Assembly (NCBI GenBank): GCA_021774615.1
Contig: JAJFIW010000005.1
Location: 1-32,997, forward strand
DNA: 32,997 nt
From: Alphaproteobacteria bacterium
GTDB lineage: Bacteria; Pseudomonadota; Alphaproteobacteria; UBA1280; UBA6503
Direction: 5' to 3'
Shown: one piece after another, positions 16,298-23,059 of the stretch
How positions within the stretch are numbered: position 1 is the first letter of the stretch
Layout: the number at the start of each line of letters is the position of its first letter
Notes under the pieces: model-generated
What the model was told of the DNA's origin: nothing
Seen by the model: the letters and a program-made list of their open reading frames with translations, nothing else
Database searches by the model: none
Position numbers and translations under genes: made by a program

Positions 16298-17447
16298 AGA
16301 TGGTAAAAACCAGGAATTAGAAAAACAACAACCTAAGGAAGAAAAGGCGCCTAAAAAACGCATTATCTATCGTCATCACCGCACTTTTATTGGTGGTGGG
16401 TTAGTTGGTTTGGTTATTCTATCGGTTTTGGTAGGTTTTGGCACTATTCCACTTCTCGATAAAAACGGCGATATTAACATTAAAGTTCTTGGTAACCAGT
16501 CTTACCTCGAGCAACCCCGTAAACCAGTTATCTCTAGAACAGAGGTAGAGGAAAGCAATACCCATATTGATTTTGTTGACACACCAGAACAAGAAGGTGA
16601 ACTAAACCCTTTTGAGAAAATAGATAAAGCTATTGCAGCTAGGCCTAAAACAGAGATTTCCACCCTTCAAAGCTCTGTTGAACGTTTAGCATCTGTTATA
16701 GAAGCCCAACAACAGATGATACGCATGCTAAGCCAGAAACAAGAAAAAATACAGAAGGAATATTCTGAACAAATACATAATATTAGCCTACAGTTAACAT
16801 ATCTGTCTGAACATAAGCAAGCTACCCAAGCACCTGTTTCAACAAATACAACAGATATACAACAACAATTTTTAATAATGCAACTACGACAAGACCTTAT
16901 GCATTATAAAGAACAATGGGTTGATGGTAGTATTACTGTTGATTCTCTTCGTAATTGGGCAGACATTGCTGGTACTGCTGGGTTTACAGAAGCTAAAGTA
17001 GCAGCAACAGATACTATTGCTTTTATTGAAGATAATAACATTGTTAATTATAAAAATCTTATTGAGCAAGTTTACCAAATATCTACTAAAGGTGAACAAA
17101 CAAACAATATATTGTTAGGTAGTGTATCTGAAGGAAACCTATGGGAGAGAACCAAGCAACGCTTAGGTAACCTTTTTGAAGTTAGACGTATAGATAGCAA
17201 CCAAGCCATACAAACCTCGTCTAATCCATACGATAGGCTTTCTAGTTTAGTAATAAACAACGATATCAACCTATTCTGGCAAGAGTTGATGCTATTAGAT
17301 GAAGAGCTAAAGAAACAAGATAATATTATGGAACTACGTAAGATAGTTGGAGTATATATGGCGCAAAAAGCTTTTTTTGACACAGCATATAATGCTTTAA
17401 CACCTCCAACCTTTGTAATTGAAAAGACTAAACAAGAGGGTAAATAA
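16278..17447 (+). CDS. Mitofilin (Mic60)-like inner-membrane protein
   Basis: A 389-residue protein with a charged cytoplasmic N-terminus (about 1-35), one membrane helix (about 37-58), a periplasmic region with a coiled-coil-like stretch (about 125-180, LQSSVERLASVIEAQQQ), and a C-terminal domain ending around residues 295-375. There, LFEVRRID and the following helices match the mitofilin signature. Alphaproteobacterial Mic60 homologues usually sit between hemD and hemY, exactly as here, and are linked to intracytoplasmic or outer-membrane contact and membrane bending. AAGGAG lies before the ATG inside hemB. TAATG couples it to hemY. Sequence divergence makes the name a family-level call. 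Confidence 0.75.
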   Translation: MTDNKTKDGKNQELEKQQPKEEKAPKKRIIYRHHRTFIGGGLVGLVILSVLVGFGTIPLLDKNGDINIKVLGNQSYLEQPRKPVISRTEVEESNTHIDFVDTPEQEGELNPFEKIDKAIAARPKTEISTLQSSVERLASVIEAQQQMIRMLSQKQEKIQKEYSEQIHNISLQLTYLSEHKQATQAPVSTNTTDIQQQFLIMQLRQDLMHYKEQWVDGSITVDSLRNWADIAGTAGFTEAKVAATDTIAFIEDNNIVNYKNLIEQVYQISTKGEQTNNILLGSVSEGNLWERTKQRLGNLFEVRRIDSNQAIQTSSNPYDRLSSLVINNDINLFWQELMLLDEELKKQDNIMELRKIVGVYMAQKAFFDTAYNALTPPTFVIEKTKQEGK

Positions 17448-18772
17448 TGATTTGGCGGACTCTAGTATTTTTTGCAGCCTTACTAGCTGTTGGAGTTGGG
17501 GTTGACTACCTAGCACAAACACCTGGCGAATTAACAATGGTTTGGTTTGGGTGGGAAATAACCACTACAGCATCATTTGCTATGGTTATGCTGGGCATAT
17601 TAATGGTGTTAATAGTTATACTTACCCGTGTTTACAGCTGGCTTGACGATGTACCTCGTAGGTTGCGCCAGTCTTATAAAGCAAAGAACCAACAGCAAGG
17701 GTTTGAGGCTTTTGCCAGTACTATGCAGTCTTTAGCTATCGGAGACCAAAAACAAGCATTAAAATATGCAAAACGAGCCCAAAAGCTTCTCCCACAACTT
17801 CCTTTAGCAGAAGCACTGCTTGCCGAAACCATGGCGCAAGAGCCTGATAGCAAATTAGCTATCCCTCATTATGCTCGTTTGCTGGACAGCCCACAAACAA
17901 GTTCTATTGGTTTAAGGGGCTTATTAACCTTTGCATTATCCGATGGTGATAGTGAGCGAGCGCTTACATACGCCGAGGAATTTTATCAGAAAAACCCTTC
18001 AAGTGTTTGGATTTTAGAGGTTTTGACTAATATCTATTCTCGCCAACACCAGTTCGATAAAGCCTTAGGGTATGTAGAGAAGTGGCATAAGATCACCACT
18101 AGAAAAGGCACAGCAGAGCAGAAGAAGCAAACAGAGTTTATGTTGGCATGTATCCGTTGGCAGTACGCACAAGAGCTAGTAACCACAGAACAGCGAGATA
18201 AAGCCATACCTTTACTTGTTAAATGGGTTAAGGAGCAACCTCAATACATTATATTATCACTATTGTTAGTTAATGCTTACATACAAGATGATAAACAAGA
18301 TAAAGCGTTGAAAACACTGGTAAAAACTTATAAGGTTACCCCTAACCGCGATATAGCAATTATGTGGCTAGATTTGATGGGCAATGCACGCGAGGATATA
18401 CTCCTTAAAAAGGCAGATGCAATGCTTGCCCCTTGGCAAGACACTATGCCATCTTTAATCTTTAAAGCTAAGGTTGCTATTAAAGCCAGAGCATGGGTTG
18501 AAGCTCGGAAAAACTTAGAAAAAGCCTTATTAATAGGGGAAGACAGAACCCTATTCCAGACCTTTGCCGAGCTCGAAAACACCCAACAGCATAACAGCCC
18601 AAATGCAGCAAGATGGCTACGTAGAGCACTTGTAGCACCAGACCGCCAACAAGACTATGATGGCTTTAAAACAGAGTGTGAGCAATGGCGACGTAGCTTA
18701 CAGGAAGCAACAGTTGTGGATACCTCTTTTAATATCCCAAAGAATAATATACTGCGCTTGCCTGCATATTAA
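17447..18772 (+). CDS. hemY: HemY-like TPR membrane protein
   Basis: A 441-residue protein with two N-terminal membrane helices (about 3-22 and 38-60) separated by the characteristic short periplasmic loop PGELTMVWFGWEI. After that come cytoplasmic helical tetratricopeptide-like repeats (for example KQALKYAKRAQKLLPQLPLAEALLAE and ERALTYAEEFYQKNP). This is the proteobacterial HemY (HemY_N plus TPR) found at the end of hem operons. It is not the protoporphyrinogen oxidase also named HemY in Firmicutes. Its exact role in heme synthesis is unsettled. The start overlaps the mitofilin-like stop as TAATG. Last gene of the rightward run. Confidence 0.9.
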   Translation: MIWRTLVFFAALLAVGVGVDYLAQTPGELTMVWFGWEITTTASFAMVMLGILMVLIVILTRVYSWLDDVPRRLRQSYKAKNQQQGFEAFASTMQSLAIGDQKQALKYAKRAQKLLPQLPLAEALLAETMAQEPDSKLAIPHYARLLDSPQTSSIGLRGLLTFALSDGDSERALTYAEEFYQKNPSSVWILEVLTNIYSRQHQFDKALGYVEKWHKITTRKGTAEQKKQTEFMLACIRWQYAQELVTTEQRDKAIPLLVKWVKEQPQYIILSLLLVNAYIQDDKQDKALKTLVKTYKVTPNRDIAIMWLDLMGNAREDILLKKADAMLAPWQDTMPSLIFKAKVAIKARAWVEARKNLEKALLIGEDRTLFQTFAELENTQQHNSPNAARWLRRALVAPDRQQDYDGFKTECEQWRRSLQEATVVDTSFNIPKNNILRLPAY

Positions 18773-18778
18773 TATAGT

Positions 18779-18877
18779 AACTGTGGCTTATGCCACAGTT
18801 AGACTAGGCAACGTGGGTCACAAAACAGTTTGTGACCATAGTCGTTTAACCATGTAAGTATAAAGTTAAACGACTAT
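18779..18877 (+). repeat. Three consecutive perfect hairpins after hemY
   Basis: Hairpin a: AACTGTGGC (18779-18787), loop TTAT, complement 18792-18800. Hairpin b: GGTCACAAA (18816-18824), loop ACAG, complement 18829-18837. Hairpin c: ATAGTCGTTTAAC (18838-18850), 14-base loop, complement 18865-18877. Hairpin c starts on the base after b ends. None has a T-run, so they are not simple terminators. They could be part of a structured 3' UTR or small RNA ended by the terminator at 18895-18930. Confidence 0.7.
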
Positions 18878-18894
18878 AATCTACTTTCTAAATA

Positions 18895-18930
18895 AAAAAC
18901 ACCTATGTTGTATACAATGTAGGTGTTTTT
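18895..18930 (+). terminator. Rho-independent terminator for the hemY run
   Basis: AAAAACACCTA (18895-18905) pairs with TAGGTGTTTTT (18920-18930), with an inner TTGTATACAA palindrome and a terminal T-run. Confidence 0.75.
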
Positions 18931-18936
18931 CGGCTG

Positions 18937-18965
18937 TTGACAAGGCATATACTATTCTCTATAAC
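18937..18965 (+). promoter_or_regulatory. Sigma-70-type promoter for the 19022 gene
   Basis: Consensus TTGACA (18937-18942), a 17-base spacer and TATAAC (18960-18965), directly after the preceding terminator and 56 bases before the start codon. Confidence 0.65.
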
Positions 18966-19021
18966 CCACCTTTGTAATAACCTGTTCTTCTGTTCTTTTT
19001 CCCACTCTTTAAGGATTATTT

Positions 19022-19729
19022 ATGAGACTTATACTAAGAATACCCTCCATGTTTACTACATTGTCTATTGTTGTACTAAGTTTTGTGGTTGCAATGGGGT
19101 TATGGTTTCTTGTACATATTTTCAACAATGACTTTGAACAATTTATTTTTTACATTGGTAGCCCTAGTCTTTTGTTTATATTTATGGACTTATCGTTACC
19201 GTCTACGGTAGCTTTATACATAATTATTTTTTGTTATTTATATAACTTGGTTAAGAGCCATTATAATTATCAAACAGAAGATGCTTTAATAGCAGTATCA
19301 GGAGTTGTTATTGGAGCCGCATTACTTGCAGTAGCTGTAATTGCGCTTAAGGTTATCTTAAAGGTAGACTATTTTATTATTGTAATGGTGCTTGCCTTTA
19401 TATTGTTCCAGCTTGAAACAATAGAGGATACTTTATATAAAGCTGGAATAGTGGCTATATCCGTTATTGGTGTGGCTGCTTTTGCTGCAGTTTTATTTTT
19501 AGGAAGTTCCATTATTGAAGAATACTCTGTTGAAAACAAAGGAGTTCTTGCGGCTCTTGTTCTAATGCTTATTTCTGTAGCGTTTTATGTAACCTCATTT
19601 TTTATTGTACGCTATGCAAACAAGGGTAAAGAAGATAAAGACTTTAGTATCTATGACCGAGATGTGGCACGTTTTGTTATTGGTATTATTTTATTAGTAT
19701 CATTAGGAACAGGACTCTTTATGATTTAA
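19022..19729 (+). CDS. Orphan polytopic membrane protein (paralogue group B)
   Basis: I do not recognise this 235-residue protein. Nearly the whole chain is hydrophobic, with about seven membrane segments. A polar hinge, KSHYNYQTEDALIAVSGVV (about 79-97), lies after the second or third segment. A second polar hinge, YANKGKEDKDFSIYDRDVARF (about 199-219), precedes the last helix. A similar hinge layout recurs in the genes at 20528, 21395, 21807 and 22609. TTAAGGA lies before the ATG, after a leader CTTTTTCCCACTC like that of the 1372 gene. It has its own promoter and terminator. No catalytic or transport motif is visible. Real gene is likely; function unknown. Confidence 0.7.
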   Translation: MRLILRIPSMFTTLSIVVLSFVVAMGLWFLVHIFNNDFEQFIFYIGSPSLLFIFMDLSLPSTVALYIIIFCYLYNLVKSHYNYQTEDALIAVSGVVIGAALLAVAVIALKVILKVDYFIIVMVLAFILFQLETIEDTLYKAGIVAISVIGVAAFAAVLFLGSSIIEEYSVENKGVLAALVLMLISVAFYVTSFFIVRYANKGKEDKDFSIYDRDVARFVIGIILLVSLGTGLFMI

Positions 19730-19742
19730 TTGCGATTTAAAC

Positions 19743-19777
19743 AAAAAAGCCGCAGTCTTTATGACTGCGGCTTTTTT
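19743..19777 (+). terminator. Rho-independent terminator after the 19022 gene
   Basis: AAAAAAGCCGCAGTC (19743-19757), loop TTTAT, perfect complement at 19763-19777 ending in six Ts. Confidence 0.9.
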
Positions 19778-19826
19778 GCATTTAATAACAGTGCTATAGT
19801 CGTTTAGTTAATTAATGGAAAATACT

Positions 19827-20492
19827 ATGGCAGACGACAAGAAAAAACCCTTAAAACCAAGTGAGGTAGACGTATGGCAAAAGTATGTGTCTGACGTTGA
19901 GCCATTGTCTAAAGATGACGACATTAAAACAAAAACCGAGCGCTTTGACACCACAGTCGAAGATTTCGACAATTCCCCCCCTATTCCCGACCATATGGAC
20001 GAGTTTGAAGCACTTCTAGATGGTAAAATACCATTACATCCAAATGAACAAGCTCCTGTGGTAGATAATACCCCACCAGCCTCTTTAAAACCACAACCTG
20101 TATACAATAAGTTTGTAATTGATTCAAATGAGGCACACCAATTGTCGGGTTGGCGAGGTGGAATGGATAATAAAATCCGTAAGAACTTGGCTGCTGGTAA
20201 AATCCGCCCTACCGCTATGGTTGACCTTCATGGCCACTATCTGCTTGATGCTTACCAGGTTTTACGAGAGTTTATCGAACAAAGCCAAGACGAAGGCCAT
20301 AAATGTATATTAGTTATCCACGGTAAAGGCGAGGGAGCCCAGCAAAACATGGGTGTGATTAAGCAAAACATTGCTACTTTCCTTGCTGATATTAGTAGCG
20401 TCCTCGCTTACCATAGCGCCACCCCTCGCGACGGCGGCAGTGGCGCTTGTTATGTCCTCCTACACCGCAAAAACAAAACCCCGCAGCCATAA
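19827..20492 (+). CDS. Smr domain protein (possible DNA/RNA endonuclease)
   Basis: A 221-residue protein with a disordered acidic and proline-containing N-terminal half and a C-terminal Smr domain. The motifs are VDLHGHYLLDAYQVLREF (LDLHG), LVIHGKGEG (HGKG), and ATPRDGGSGACYVLL (GGxGA). Smr domains, named after the MutS2 C-terminus, can nick DNA or cleave RNA. Stand-alone forms near Tim44-MltA at the origin are conserved in Alphaproteobacteria; here heme genes and an orphan gene intervene. ATG 19827 is favoured over 19815 because GGAA lies 6 bases before it. The last codons form the left arm of the terminator. Confidence 0.9.
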   Translation: MADDKKKPLKPSEVDVWQKYVSDVEPLSKDDDIKTKTERFDTTVEDFDNSPPIPDHMDEFEALLDGKIPLHPNEQAPVVDNTPPASLKPQPVYNKFVIDSNEAHQLSGWRGGMDNKIRKNLAAGKIRPTAMVDLHGHYLLDAYQVLREFIEQSQDEGHKCILVIHGKGEGAQQNMGVIKQNIATFLADISSVLAYHSATPRDGGSGACYVLLHRKNKTPQP

Positions 20493-20510
20493 TAAGCCTG
20501 CGGGGTTTTG
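20474..20510. terminator. Bidirectional terminator overlapping the end of the Smr gene
   Basis: CAAAACCCCGCAG (20474-20486) pairs perfectly with 20498-20510. The stop codon of the Smr gene is in the loop. It also serves the convergent 20528 gene. Confidence 0.85.
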
Positions 20511-20527
20511 TTATTAATCGCTATTGC

Positions 20528-21268
20528 TTACATATAATGATTAAAGACTTTTATGAACCCTATTGCTAGCATAGTTATCACTATAGCTAAGCTCATTATA
20601 TTTACAGGATATTTACCGTGTTTTTCTTCCGAATAGTCCGATTTTGTTTCTGTGAAAAAGAAAACCTTACTTTTATAAAACTTTACTTTATTTCGGATAA
20701 TAATAGAAATAGCCACATACCAAGTTAATACAATAACCCATAACAGTAGGTTATTTACAGAAGGAAAGCATAATTCTATAAGATAAAATGATACAAATAA
20801 TATTGCTATATTTACTATACCAATAGCTCTATTACCTGACTCGTAGAAGAAACCTTCTATTGTGCTTTTAAATGGAAATATTAATGCTGCCAGTATTAAT
20901 ATAATAATTAAAGAGAACCCTGATATATAGCCAGCTATCCAGCTTATTAACATAAATACAGATAAAACAACCACCATAAACATTGTTATAACACCAAAGG
21001 TAGCTAAGATTTTATCTCTTAAAAATACCGATTTAACAACTATATGGTAAATGTAATAAAATAATATACTACATAAAACCAACGCAGCTAATATAGTTAC
21101 ATTTGGTAGGGTGCCAATGGTTGTGGCGGCAAAATTACTATCTGAGGAACTAATAGCTAGCCCAAATTTTATAAGATATCCCTCTATTAACTGTATAAAT
21201 ACAATATTAATAATAAGAGCAATGCTGTTAGTAATAATGCTAGCCATTCTTGTTAAGAAGTTTTGCAT
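20528..21268 (-). CDS. Orphan polytopic membrane protein (paralogue group B)
   Basis: A 246-residue protein of unknown family with about seven membrane segments. The start ATG at 21268 (MQNFLTRMAS) is chosen because CTGGAGAATACT precedes it; an upstream in-frame ATG at 21328 would translate the leader. Its N-terminus resembles MRNFLTISSY of the 21807 gene, and their upstream sequences are near-duplicates. A polar hinge with KSVFLRDKILATFGVI (about 82-97) and a long polar C-terminal hinge (FTETKSDYSEEKHGKYP) before the last helix match the layout of the 19022 protein. Head-on to the rightward fork expected from the predicted oriC. Function unknown. Confidence 0.68.
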   Translation of the reverse strand: MQNFLTRMASIITNSIALIINIVFIQLIEGYLIKFGLAISSSDSNFAATTIGTLPNVTILAALVLCSILFYYIYHIVVKSVFLRDKILATFGVITMFMVVVLSVFMLISWIAGYISGFSLIIILILAALIFPFKSTIEGFFYESGNRAIGIVNIAILFVSFYLIELCFPSVNNLLLWVIVLTWYVAISIIIRNKVKFYKSKVFFFTETKSDYSEEKHGKYPVNIMSLAIVITMLAIGFIKVFNHYM

Positions 21269-21385
21269 AGTATTCTCCAGAGAAGGAAAAGAAAAAAGAT
21301 ATATTAATAAAAGTATACAATATAACAAAACTTTATTTTGTCAATCACTACAAACAGAAAAACCACTCCTAACGAAGGGTGGTTT
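21269..21385 (-). repeat. Duplicated promoter-leader-terminator block, copy 1
   Basis: About 117 bases upstream of the 20528 gene closely match 22473-22595. Shared pieces, read on the plus strand, are TCTCCAGAGAAGGAAAAG, a TATTAATAAAAGTATACAA stretch, TTTTGTCAATCACTACAAA and CAGAAAAACCAC. The block contains TTGACA on the minus strand at 21339-21344 and the pyrimidine-rich leader. Confidence 0.75.
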
Positions 21386-21386
21386 T
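21355..21386 (-). terminator. Terminator after the 21395 gene
   Basis: On the minus strand AAAACCAC pairs with GTGGTTTT across an imperfect interior, ending in TTTTT. It lies just downstream of the 21395 gene. Confidence 0.65.
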
Positions 21387-21394
21387 CCGCTATT

Positions 21395-21664
21395 TTAGCA
21401 AAGTAGGGTTGCCATAATATAATATGCAGCACCATTGAGGATAACGGCACTTGCAGCACAAATCCCTAATGACTCATCATGGTTATAACCATACTTTTGT
21501 TCTGCAATTTTGCTTATTTTCATAACCATAAGAATAGTTATTATAACCAATGTTAATGCTACAGAAATACTAACCTTAATAGCTATTAGAGCAATTAACA
21601 CTAATACAGCAATCATTGTTAAAACAGTTGGCATTACATTAAGTGTATAAAATACAAGGTGCAT
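21395..21664 (-). CDS. Orphan small membrane protein (paralogue group B, half-length)
   Basis: An 89-residue protein with three hydrophobic segments (about 8-30, 33-48 and 68-88) and a polar hinge, KIAEQKYGYNHDESLGICAASAV. The hinge recalls KSHYNYQTEDALIAVSGVV in the 19022 protein. The start at 21664 (MHLVFYTLNV) is supported by AAGGAG 7 bases upstream, inside a leader with CTTCTTTTAATTTCCCC. In layout it looks like half of the 220-250-residue members next to it. It has its own terminator. Function unknown; gene reality rests on the Shine-Dalgarno sequence, leader and terminator. Confidence 0.62.
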   Translation of the reverse strand: MHLVFYTLNVMPTVLTMIAVLVLIALIAIKVSISVALTLVIITILMVMKISKIAEQKYGYNHDESLGICAASAVILNGAAYYIMATLLC

Positions 21665-21757
21665 AATGCTCTCCTTGGGGGGGAAATTAAAAGAAGATAA
21701 CTTGTTTTGTGGCTGTGTTATGGGGATTACGCTATAGCTTGTCAAGCTCTAGGAAAA

Positions 21758-21792
21758 CAAAAGGCCGCAACTGTAATAGCTGCGGCCTTTTG
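21758..21792 (-). terminator. Terminator after the 21807 gene
   Basis: CAAAAGGCCGCA (21758-21769) pairs perfectly with 21781-21792. The minus strand runs into TTTTG and further Ts. Confidence 0.8.
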
Positions 21793-21806
21793 TATATCTG
21801 GCTGTA

Positions 21807-22472
21807 TTAGTAGCCAGTTGCGTAAAATAGAATATGTATCGCTAATAGTATTAATACTACAGCTCCACTGGCTTCCCTTATAGAGATTACATTTCTATGA
21901 AAGGTAGATAGCTCGTAGTTACCATTAGAAGTGTTTTTAATACTATAAATACTAAACCATACTATACCAACCACTATTAGCCGGCTTGGCCAGGCACCTA
22001 AACCTAATGCATTTTCTATAATAGGCATTAAGAACCCTGTTAACCCTGCTGCTATAACTATCATTAACGCTAGTGGTATAACTGTTGCTATAATCAGAGA
22101 AATCTCAGTAAACTCAGGTTTTACCTTGTGTATTACCCCCATAACTATGAGAATTACAAAGTAAGATAACAACATAGCAAGTACAGATGAAGTTATTAGC
22201 TCTATAATTATAGTGACTACTACTAGAAACATGATTATTCCAAGAGCGGCATGTATTTCATTGCCTTCTAACTCTTTAAATTGCTTGGCAACTCTATCGA
22301 AATAAACCATAGCAAAGCCAAAAGCTATACCTAGTAGTACAAATACCCAGCCATTAGGCTCGGCATTTAACATTTTTGCTGCTGCTGATACTTGTGCAGA
22401 TGCCACAAATACTCCAACAATAATTGCCACAATTATGTGGAAATATGACGATATAGTTAAAAAATTTCGCAT
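21807..22472 (-). CDS. Orphan polytopic membrane protein (paralogue group B)
   Basis: A 221-residue protein with about seven membrane segments and no recognised family. The start at 22472 (MRNFLTISSYF) is supported by TTTGGAGATTATTT upstream. A longer in-frame start at 22553 would run through the promoter and leader. A polar hinge, RVAKQFKELEGNEIHAALGI (about 60-79), follows the second helix. A second hinge, NTSNGNYELSTFHRNVISIRE, precedes the last helix, in parallel with the 19022 protein. Upstream promoter, leader and preceding terminator are a near-copy of those of the 20528 gene. Head-on to expected replication. Function unknown. Confidence 0.68.
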   Translation of the reverse strand: MRNFLTISSYFHIIVAIIVGVFVASAQVSAAAKMLNAEPNGWVFVLLGIAFGFAMVYFDRVAKQFKELEGNEIHAALGIIMFLVVVTIIIELITSSVLAMLLSYFVILIVMGVIHKVKPEFTEISLIIATVIPLALMIVIAAGLTGFLMPIIENALGLGAWPSRLIVVGIVWFSIYSIKNTSNGNYELSTFHRNVISIREASGAVVLILLAIHILFYATGY

Positions 22473-22595
22473 AAATAATCTCCAAAGAAGGAAAAGGGAA
22501 AAGAAAGGTGTATTAATAAAGGTATACAATATAGCAGAACTTTGTTTTGTCAATCACTACAAACAGAAAAACCACCCTTTGCTGTGGGGCGGTTC
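22473..22595 (-). repeat. Duplicated promoter-leader-terminator block, copy 2
   Basis: Partner of 21269-21385. The minus strand carries TTGACA (22548-22553) followed by TATTGTATAC, whose -10 register is ambiguous, then a C/T-rich leader. The coding regions downstream are much less alike than this block. Confidence 0.75.
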
Positions 22596-22598
22596 TTC
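22562..22598 (-). terminator. Terminator after the 22609 gene
   Basis: On the minus strand AACCGCCC pairs with GGGTGGTT (one G-U), then TTTTTC. Part of the duplicated block. Confidence 0.6.
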
Positions 22599-22608
22599 TT
22601 TGTCGTTA

Positions 22609-22887
22609 TTAGAAAATGGTCATAACCAGTAGTATTAACCCTGAGGTTGTAAAGATGATGCTTATATCAACCTCTTCAACAGTATAAGTACTGCTGGCTA
22701 GGTTAATACCCAGTGCTTTAATGATTAGTTGTAGTTTAAATAATAATGTTATGAAAACAACAAAACCAATTATTAAGGTAAGAACATTCATCTGCTCAAT
22801 ACCTATAATATGGTCAAATACCTTTGCTATAAACAAAATACCAAAGCCAATCATAAGCTGGAACGCTATGTTTTTGATAGTTCTCAT
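22609..22887 (-). CDS. Orphan small membrane protein (paralogue group B, half-length)
   Basis: A 92-residue protein with three hydrophobic segments (about 6-27, 33-57 and 75-92) and a polar hinge, IKALGINLASSTYTVEEVD, before the last one. This is the same layout as the 21395 protein. The start is supported by TAGGAGGGTTT before the ATG. The leader upstream contains ATCTTCTTTTCTTACTTTC. It is divergent from polA with a 172-base gap. Function unknown. It could be a stand-alone half of the longer membrane family. Confidence 0.65.
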   Translation of the reverse strand: MRTIKNIAFQLMIGFGILFIAKVFDHIIGIEQMNVLTLIIGFVVFITLLFKLQLIIKALGINLASSTYTVEEVDISIIFTTSGLILLVMTIF

Positions 22888-22999
22888 AAACCCTCCTATA
22901 AGAGGTTTAGTTAGAAAGTAAGAAAAGAAGATAGTAATATAAAATGGAATATAATTAATAAAGCTGCATATTACAACCCCAACCCATAAAATGCCCCCC

Positions 23000-23029
23000 T
23001 TTTTGTACGATTATGCTAAAGTACAAAAA
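23000..23029 (+). promoter_or_regulatory. Inverted repeat upstream of polA
   Basis: TTTTTGTAC (23000-23008) and GTACAAAAA (23021-23029) are perfect complements around a 12-base spacer holding a possible -10, TATGCT (23012-23017). It could be an operator or a leader hairpin. Confidence 0.4.
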
Positions 23030-23059
23030 ACCATATTCTGTAGAAAAGGAACGCCAATA

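Noticed and set aside
18779-18930. CRISPR array or tRNA genes in the structured region after hemY
   Set aside because: The hairpins are unrelated in sequence and there are no regular repeats with spacers. No cloverleaf with a T-arm GTTCRA motif is visible.
22991-23059. ATG start for polA at 22991
   Set aside because: It has no Shine-Dalgarno sequence, adds 23 residues not typical of the family, and crosses a perfect inverted repeat that looks regulatory.
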